Of a stretch of DNA of 64,000 bases, positions 59,641 through 64,000 are shown in pieces. Position 1 is the stretch's first letter. Each line of letters begins with the position of its first letter. The translations under genes were made by a program, and so were the position numbers. This DNA comes from JACMQW01 sp964536965 (GTDB lineage: Bacteria; Bdellovibrionota; UBA1018), in NCBI GenBank assembly GCA_964536965.1, contig CAZIAL010000002.1:100489-164488 (forward strand), in the 5' to 3' direction. The notes beneath the pieces were generated by a model. That model ran no database searches. It had not been told where the DNA came from and saw only the letters and a program-made list of their open reading frames with translations.

Positions 59641-60668
59641 GCGAACCGAATCAGGTCGTCGCAAAATCGTCGCTGCCTTACGGTCTGCAGACGCTCTGGC
59701 CCTGGATCCTCGCCATGGTCGGCGTCGTCGTCGTTCATTTTCTGCTGACCGATCGGCTCGATCCCTATTTTTTCACGATCCTCATGTACGCCGGGATCAA
59801 CTGCATCCTCGCCGCGAGTCTGAATCTCGTATCGGGTTTCACCGGTCAGTTCTCGATGGGTCATGCCGGCTTCATGTCGGTCGGGGGCTACACTTCCGCA
59901 TTTCTCACCACGACGCTCGCGACGACGCGGCCCGAGTGGTTCGCCGACCCGATCATGGGCAACGTCGTCTTCGGAGTGGTTCTGCTCGCCGGCGGAATCG
60001 TCGCGGCGATCATGGGTTATCTCGTCGGGCTTCCTTCGCTTCGACTCCGCGGCGATTATCTCGCGATCGTGACCCTCGGTTTCGGGGAAATCATTCGCGT
60101 CTGCGTCCTGAACGTCGATGCGATCGGGGGGGCGCGCGGAATGCCGAATATTCCCGGTCTGACTTCCTTCGCGTGGATCTACGGTCTCCTCGTCGTGACT
60201 CTCTTCGTGATCTGGCGACTGATTCACTCCGCGCAGGGCCGTGGATTTCTCGCCGTCCGCGAGGACGAGATCGCCGCCGAAGCCATGGGTGTGAATACGA
60301 CCCAAGCCAAAGTGCGCGCCTTCGCCACCGCCGCTTTCTTCGCCGGAATCAGCGGGGCGCTCTTCGCGCACTATCTGCGTTACCTGAATCCCGCGACCTT
60401 CGACTTTAATCGCAGTTTCGAAGTCATCATCATGGTCGTGCTGGGCGGGATGGGGAGTCTGACCGGCTCGGTCGTCGCCGCGATTTTCCTCACGATTCTA
60501 AAGGAAGTTCTGCGACCCCTCCAGGAACTGACGAAGCTCGATTTCCGCATGGTCATCTACTCCTCGCTTCTGATCATTCTCATGCTGACGCGCCCGAATG
60601 GCCTCTTCGGAACGAAAGAGCTTCCCGATCTCTTCCGCAGATGGAAACGGAAAGGAGGCGCGGCATGA
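59637..60668 (+). CDS. livM: Branched-chain amino acid ABC permease LivM
   Basis: 343 aa, about ten helices. SLNLVSGFTGQFSMGHAGFM, LRLRGDYLAIVTLGFGEIIR and GMGSLTGSVVAAIFL are diagnostic LivM motifs. With LivH it forms the transmembrane channel. Coupled by overlaps to livH and livG. Confidence 0.95.
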   Translation: MSEPNQVVAKSSLPYGLQTLWPWILAMVGVVVVHFLLTDRLDPYFFTILMYAGINCILAASLNLVSGFTGQFSMGHAGFMSVGGYTSAFLTTTLATTRPEWFADPIMGNVVFGVVLLAGGIVAAIMGYLVGLPSLRLRGDYLAIVTLGFGEIIRVCVLNVDAIGGARGMPNIPGLTSFAWIYGLLVVTLFVIWRLIHSAQGRGFLAVREDEIAAEAMGVNTTQAKVRAFATAAFFAGISGALFAHYLRYLNPATFDFNRSFEVIIMVVLGGMGSLTGSVVAAIFLTILKEVLRPLQELTKLDFRMVIYSSLLIILMLTRPNGLFGTKELPDLFRRWKRKGGAA

Positions 60669-61483
60669 GCGAGCTTGCGACCTCGAATGCGCTCGAGACG
60701 AAGGGACTGACGATCCAGTTCGGCGGGTTGAAAGCCGTTTCGGATTTGAATCTGCGCGTTCCCCAGGGGGCGATCTTCGGCCTCATCGGACCGAATGGCG
60801 CGGGAAAAACCACCGCGTTCAACATGCTGACCGGAGTATACCAGCCGACGGCGGGCGAGATCGTCGGCTTCGGAAAACCGCTGGTCGGTCTGAAACCGTA
60901 TCAGATCACCGCGAAGGGTTTCGCGCGGACTTTCCAGAATATCCGGCTGTTCAAGGACCTGAGCGTCCTCGACAACCTGCTCGTCGCGATGGACCGCCAT
61001 CCGGCGAAGGAACGGTTCAGCTGGTTCTCGATGATTCTCCACACGAAGCGAAGCCGCGAGAAAGAGGCGGAGAAGATCCAGTCCTGCCTGCGCATTCTCG
61101 AAATTTTCGGGATGGCGGGACGCGCGCAGGTGGCGGCGAAGAATCTGCCTTACGGAGACCAGCGCCGGCTCGAGATCGCCCGCGCGATGGCGACGGGGGC
61201 GAAACTCCTGCTGCTGGATGAACCCGCGGCGGGGCTGAACGGACAGGAGACGGCGGGTCTTATGTCCGCGATTCGAAAAATCCGCGATGAGCACGGAATG
61301 ACGATTCTCCTGATCGAGCACGATATGAAGCTCGTCATGGGAATCTGCGAGCGGATCGCGGTGCTGGATTACGGCGTGAAGATCGCCGAAGGAACCCCGA
61401 CCGAGATCCAGAATAATCCGAAAGTGATCGAGGCTTATCTGGGTAAAGCTGCGGACAAGGACAAGAAAGGCGGCCGGTCGTGA
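60665..61483 (+). CDS. livG: Branched-chain amino acid ABC ATPase LivG
   Basis: 272 aa from the ATG at 60665, overlapping the livM stop. Walker A GPNGAGKTTAFN, Q-loop FARTFQNIRLF, Walker B LLLLDEPAAGLN and H-loop IEHDMKLVM are seen. The signature motif reads LPYGDQRRLEIARA, with 'PYGDQ' replacing the usual LSGGQ, as is normal for LivG. Confidence 0.95.
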   Translation: MSELATSNALETKGLTIQFGGLKAVSDLNLRVPQGAIFGLIGPNGAGKTTAFNMLTGVYQPTAGEIVGFGKPLVGLKPYQITAKGFARTFQNIRLFKDLSVLDNLLVAMDRHPAKERFSWFSMILHTKRSREKEAEKIQSCLRILEIFGMAGRAQVAAKNLPYGDQRRLEIARAMATGAKLLLLDEPAAGLNGQETAGLMSAIRKIRDEHGMTILLIEHDMKLVMGICERIAVLDYGVKIAEGTPTEIQNNPKVIEAYLGKAADKDKKGGRS

Positions 61484-62202
61484 GTACGCCCGAATGCGTT
61501 CTAGAACTGAAAAACGTTTCCGTCCGTTACGGAGCGATCGAAGCGATTCGCGGGATCGACTTTAAAGTCTATAAAGGGCAGATCGTTTCGCTCATCGGTT
61601 CGAACGGCGCGGGAAAGACGACGACTTTGCGGGCGATTTCGGGACTTGTGAGGCCCGCGCAGGGAGAAATTCTCCATCACGGAGTGCGGATCTCGGGGAT
61701 GGCGCCGAATCTGATCGTCCAGCGCCGGATCTCGCAGGCGCCGGAAGGCCGCGGGATCTTTCTGAATCTTTCCGTAGAGGAGAATCTCGATCTCGGAGCG
61801 TGGTGCGCGCCCTCGAAAGAAACTTACCAAAAGGACCTCGAGCATGTGTTCGAACTTTTTCCGCGACTGAAAGAGCGTCGGAAGCAGAACGCCGGGACCC
61901 TGTCCGGGGGAGAGCAGCAGATGCTCGCGATCGGGCGCGCGACGATGAGTCACCCGGAGATTCTCCTTCTGGACGAACCCTCGCTCGGGCTCGCTCCCCA
62001 GATCATCGAGCGGATCTTCGAAATCGTTCTGAAGCTGAACCAAGAGGGTAAGACGATCGTGCTGGTGGAGCAAAACGCCCTCCAGGCGCTCGAGATTTCC
62101 CATCATGGAATCGTGCTTGAGACGGGATCGGTAAAGCTCCAGGGTCCCGCGAAAGAGCTGCTCGCTTCGGATGAGATTCGCAAGGCGTACCTCGGCGAAT
62201 AG
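61480..62202 (+). CDS. livF: Branched-chain amino acid ABC ATPase LivF
   Basis: 240 aa starting at a GTG that overlaps the livG stop (GTGA). Walker A GSNGAGKTTTLR, Q-loop ISQAPEGRGIF, signature LSGGEQQMLAIGRA, Walker B ILLLDEPSLGLAP and H-loop VEQNALQAL. It pairs with LivG as the second ATPase and closes the five-gene operon. Converges with the Cys-rich gene. Confidence 0.95.
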   Translation: MSTPECVLELKNVSVRYGAIEAIRGIDFKVYKGQIVSLIGSNGAGKTTTLRAISGLVRPAQGEILHHGVRISGMAPNLIVQRRISQAPEGRGIFLNLSVEENLDLGAWCAPSKETYQKDLEHVFELFPRLKERRKQNAGTLSGGEQQMLAIGRATMSHPEILLLDEPSLGLAPQIIERIFEIVLKLNQEGKTIVLVEQNALQALEISHHGIVLETGSVKLQGPAKELLASDEIRKAYLGE

Positions 62203-62214
62203 GATTCGGCGGGA

Positions 62215-62739
62215 TCAGCGCGTTCCCACGATGTTCTGGGTGCAGGTATCCGAATCGTAGGCTGAACAGACCTTTCCAGGCGCGTAGAAGAGGCAGGTCG
62301 GTGAGCAGCTGGCGCCCGCGGCGCAGTAGTCGGCGCCGTAGGCCATGCACTTTCCCGCGCTATTCCGCGAGATGCATCGGGGGGCGCACGCATATCCCGG
62401 TCCGCAGTTTTCCGCGCCGCTCGCCAGGCATTTTCCGGAAGCTTCCCGCATTTGGCAGGGGCTCGCGCAGGTGCGCTGGATGACGAAACTCGGCCCACCG
62501 TAGATCGCTTCGGCCGGAGGCGGGGCCGGACTCGGTACGGGGGCGGAAATCGCGGTCGGCGCGGGCGTCGGCCGTGCCGCGATCTCGCGCGCGCGGATCT
62601 CCGCGAGTTCCTCGCGCGCCTGCTGGAGTTCGGCTTCCGTAGGCATACGGATCGGATCGGCGACCGCCGCGGTACCGAGCGAGAATGCGCCGAAAAAGAG
62701 CGCTGCGGTAAATGTTTTAAAGATCGAGCGCAAAGGCAT
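62215..62739 (-). CDS. Exported Cys-rich repeat protein
   Basis: 174 aa from the ATG at 62739, which overlaps the epimerase end by 23 bases. Signal peptide (TAALFFGAFSLGTAAVA) followed by a helical segment rich in Glu/Arg and a Pro/Ala linker. The last 80 residues hold 12 or more Cys in about three similar units, for example SGKCLASGAENCGPGYACAP and AGKCMAYGADYC. A disulfide-rich surface domain is likely. Family unknown; co-transcribed with the upstream epimerase. Confidence 0.68.
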   Translation of the reverse strand: MPLRSIFKTFTAALFFGAFSLGTAAVADPIRMPTEAELQQAREELAEIRAREIAARPTPAPTAISAPVPSPAPPPAEAIYGGPSFVIQRTCASPCQMREASGKCLASGAENCGPGYACAPRCISRNSAGKCMAYGADYCAAGASCSPTCLFYAPGKVCSAYDSDTCTQNIVGTR

Positions 62740-63616
62740 CCCCCAGCGTTTCTTCGATCGCCGTCGGACGAACACCGATCGCGCGGATGAATTCGGAACT
62801 GTTCAGCGAGAAATCGAACTTCTCTCCGTCCGCGAGCGGTAGCATCCCCTTCTGGACGGCGCGTTTCTTTACGATGATGTGATTCTCCGGAAATCCGAAC
62901 TTTCGCGCGAACATGCGGGAGATTTCGTAAGCCGAGAGGCGGGTGAGTCCGCCGAGGTGATAGAGAGTGTTCTTCGGGTTATTCGTCGTGAGTTCGGTTA
63001 GGAGCCCCCGGATACCCGCGACGGCGTCCCGGATCGAAAGCCAGGAGTGGAGTTCGTGGTCGTAAATCTCGACGGTCTTTCCGGCGGCGAGCGAGGTGCG
63101 GAGACGGTCGAAGAAACTCGGACGCCAAGGATGGGAGGAACCGACCAGCGGGGAGAGACGAAGGATTGAAGAGTTGTTCGATCGGCCGCGGACCAGATTT
63201 TCTCCGCTCGCTTTCACCTTACCCAGGAGGGTGTTGGGAGAGATGTTGTCGCTCTCTAGGTAGTTTCCGCGGGTGCCGTCGAAAACCGACGTGCTGGAAA
63301 CGTAAAGGAAGCGCGCGGAATTGATTTCCGCCGCTTGCAGGATTTCTCCCGGTCCGGACGCGAAGACTTTCTCCGCGATTTTTGGATTCTCATCCACCCA
63401 CCGAGCGTCCTCGGGACCCCCGAGGTACACGACGGCATCGGGTCTTTGCCCGTACATGATCCGCTTCAGCGAAGCTCCGTCCCGAATGTCGATCGGAAGG
63501 GAGAGGACGCCCTCGATCGGCACATGATGCGAATGATAGGTCACGACCACGCGCGCTCGTTTCTTCAACGAGTTCGCGAGATGGGAACCGAGGAAACCGT
63601 TTCCCCCAATGATCAT
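62717..63616 (-). CDS. RmlD/epimerase-like SDR lacking the catalytic tyrosine
   Basis: 299 aa from the ATG at 63616; the frame continues 59 codons upstream through a hairpin-containing stretch that does not look coding. MIIGGNGFLGSHLANSL binds NAD(P), VVYLGGPEDARWVDENP and YVSSTSVFDGTRG follow, as in dTDP-4-dehydrorhamnose reductases. Where relatives have YGKxKxxGE, this protein has LLGKVKASGE, so the catalytic Tyr is Leu. It may be a binding or altered-chemistry member. It lies beside flagellin, so a role in flagellin glycosylation is possible but unproven. Confidence 0.78.
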   Translation of the reverse strand: MIIGGNGFLGSHLANSLKKRARVVVTYHSHHVPIEGVLSLPIDIRDGASLKRIMYGQRPDAVVYLGGPEDARWVDENPKIAEKVFASGPGEILQAAEINSARFLYVSSTSVFDGTRGNYLESDNISPNTLLGKVKASGENLVRGRSNNSSILRLSPLVGSSHPWRPSFFDRLRTSLAAGKTVEIYDHELHSWLSIRDAVAGIRGLLTELTTNNPKNTLYHLGGLTRLSAYEISRMFARKFGFPENHIIVKKRAVQKGMLPLADGEKFDFSLNSSEFIRAIGVRPTAIEETLGDAFALDL

Positions 63617-63734
63617 TACGCCCGGCGCTTTTCTGATGGTGCTCAACGCCTTAGACGGTACCCGAACCCCTTTCGGGATTTCAAGTAGACACCCTGGCGG
63701 ACTCTCGTCCCCCTGGAAAACCCCGCTCCCTTTT

Positions 63735-63760
63735 CGCCCCGGCCGTCTTCGGCCGAGGCG
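63735..63760. other. Hairpin in the flagellin-epimerase intergenic region
   Basis: CGCCCCGGCCG-TCTT-CGGCCGAGGCG, an 11-bp stem with one mismatch (a G-U pair in minus-strand RNA). A TTTT run follows on the plus strand only. It lies 118 bases upstream of the epimerase start on the minus strand. Confidence 0.5.
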
Positions 63761-63782
63761 TTTTACCTTGGGAGGGGGAGGG

Positions 63783-63805
63783 GGCTCTCCCATCCATGAG
63801 AGAGC
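63783..63805 (-). terminator. Second hairpin downstream of flagellin
   Basis: GGCTCTC/GAGAGCC, 7-bp perfect stem with a 9-base loop. On the minus strand it is followed by a C/T-rich run (CCCCTCCCCCTCC) rather than a pure T tract, so termination strength is uncertain. Confidence 0.4.
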
Positions 63806-63857
63806 CCGCCAGGTGTCATTATCGTCGTCGTCATTTCACACCTGCTTGGTTTAAATT

Positions 63858-63905
63858 TCGAGAGTTGCCATCAGCCGCCGGTTTTTAATCCGGCTTCACT
63901 CTCGA
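63858..63905 (-). terminator. Two-level hairpin directly after flagellin
   Basis: Outer stem TCGAGAGT/ACTCTCGA (8 bp) encloses an inner stem GCCGG/CCGGC. It begins 3 bases past the flagellin stop. The minus-strand tail AAATTTAAA is a weak T run; the structure may protect the 3' end of a highly expressed mRNA. Confidence 0.5.
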
Positions 63906-63907
63906 AC

Positions 63908-64000
63908 TTAACCCAGCAGTTTTACTGCAGATGCGTTCGTATTGTTCGCTTGGCCAAGCACGCTGATGCCCGCTTGCATCAGAATGTTGTTCTTGGTCAT
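63908..64000 (-). CDS. fliC: Flagellin, C-terminal 30 residues (cut by window edge)
   Basis: Only the last 30 codons and the stop are inside the window. The sequence TKNNILMQAGISVLGQAN followed by a stretch ending AVKLLG matches the conserved C-terminal D0 helix of flagellins ('..NIL.QAG.S.LAQAN......LL'). This helix packs in the filament core. The gene enters from the right on the minus strand. Confidence 0.88.
   Translation of the reverse strand: MTKNNILMQAGISVLGQANNTNASAVKLLG

Noticed and set aside
63617..63793. 59-codon N-terminal extension of the epimerase gene
   Set aside because: The stretch is Pro/Arg/Gly-rich, contains a perfect-looking hairpin, and the Rossmann motif starts right at the ATG at 63616, as in relatives.
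63821..63831. Short TCG tandem repeat (tcgtcgtcgtc)
   Set aside because: Fewer than four full units; not distinguishable from chance.

Overview
The window looks like chromosomal DNA from a GC-rich, Gram-negative, flagellated bacterium. It encodes an outer-membrane/LPS biogenesis permease, lipoproteins, beta-barrel-like proteins, lytic transglycosylases and the tail of a flagellin. A CFI-box protein, ribonuclease J in a Gram-negative cell, and the style of the exported hypotheticals suggest Bdellovibrionota or a related deltaproteobacterial lineage. This placement is inference only. The DNA is densely coding, with many 1-4 base overlaps and few intergenic gaps. I found no insertion sequence, CRISPR array, plasmid gene or intact prophage.

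Layout. 1-8 kb: end of mreB, an exported papain-like peptidase, two adjacent PTPS/QueD-family genes, an SDR, rlmE, a lysozyme-like exported protein, a RibD-C reductase, a lone Flp pilin, a TlpA thioredoxin and a PAP2 enzyme. 8-16.4 kb (minus): one tightly packed run lptG-def-fmt-rpe-hutH-hutU-(exported 131-aa protein)-hutI, which joins housekeeping genes to histidine degradation. 16.4-22.4 kb: two tandem signal peptidases I, then a minus run galU-(exported protein)-priA-(CFI-box protein). 22.5-28.2 kb (plus): a barrel-like protein, mgtE, an exported protein with a nearly leaderless promoter, a KefB-type antiporter and a small ABA-sandwich-like protein. 28.2-30.6 kb: tRNA-Arg(CCG), three minus-strand terminators, a helical protein, yggS and maf.

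30.6-35.6 kb holds the most system-like locus. An anti-sigma-type HATPase and a STAS protein with a zinc ribbon diverge from a membrane PP2C phosphatase and a FecR-type protein, which together look like a partner-switching signalling module. 35.6-43.8 kb: an FNR-type reductase, a creatininase-like/amidohydrolase pair, a coiled-coil protein, rfaE2, an RDD protein, rsmE and an oligopeptide-binding lipoprotein. 43.8-55.4 kb: a MltD-like transglycosylase, an exported protein of unknown fold, udk behind a hairpin-rich leader, rnj, an epimerase, an M14 carboxypeptidase, a small zinc-finger-like protein, rph, nadC, birA without its repressor domain, and a receiver protein with a polar-organiser-like tail.

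55.4-64 kb: 6S RNA, an exported protein made of two near-identical domains, a complete branched-chain amino acid ABC operon (livK-H-M-G-F) with a tandem 11-bp repeat directly upstream of its promoter, a Cys-rich exported protein, an epimerase that lacks the usual tyrosine, and the last 30 codons of flagellin.

Start codons were chosen from homologous N-termini, Shine-Dalgarno sequences and neighbour overlaps. Alternatives are stated where they matter.
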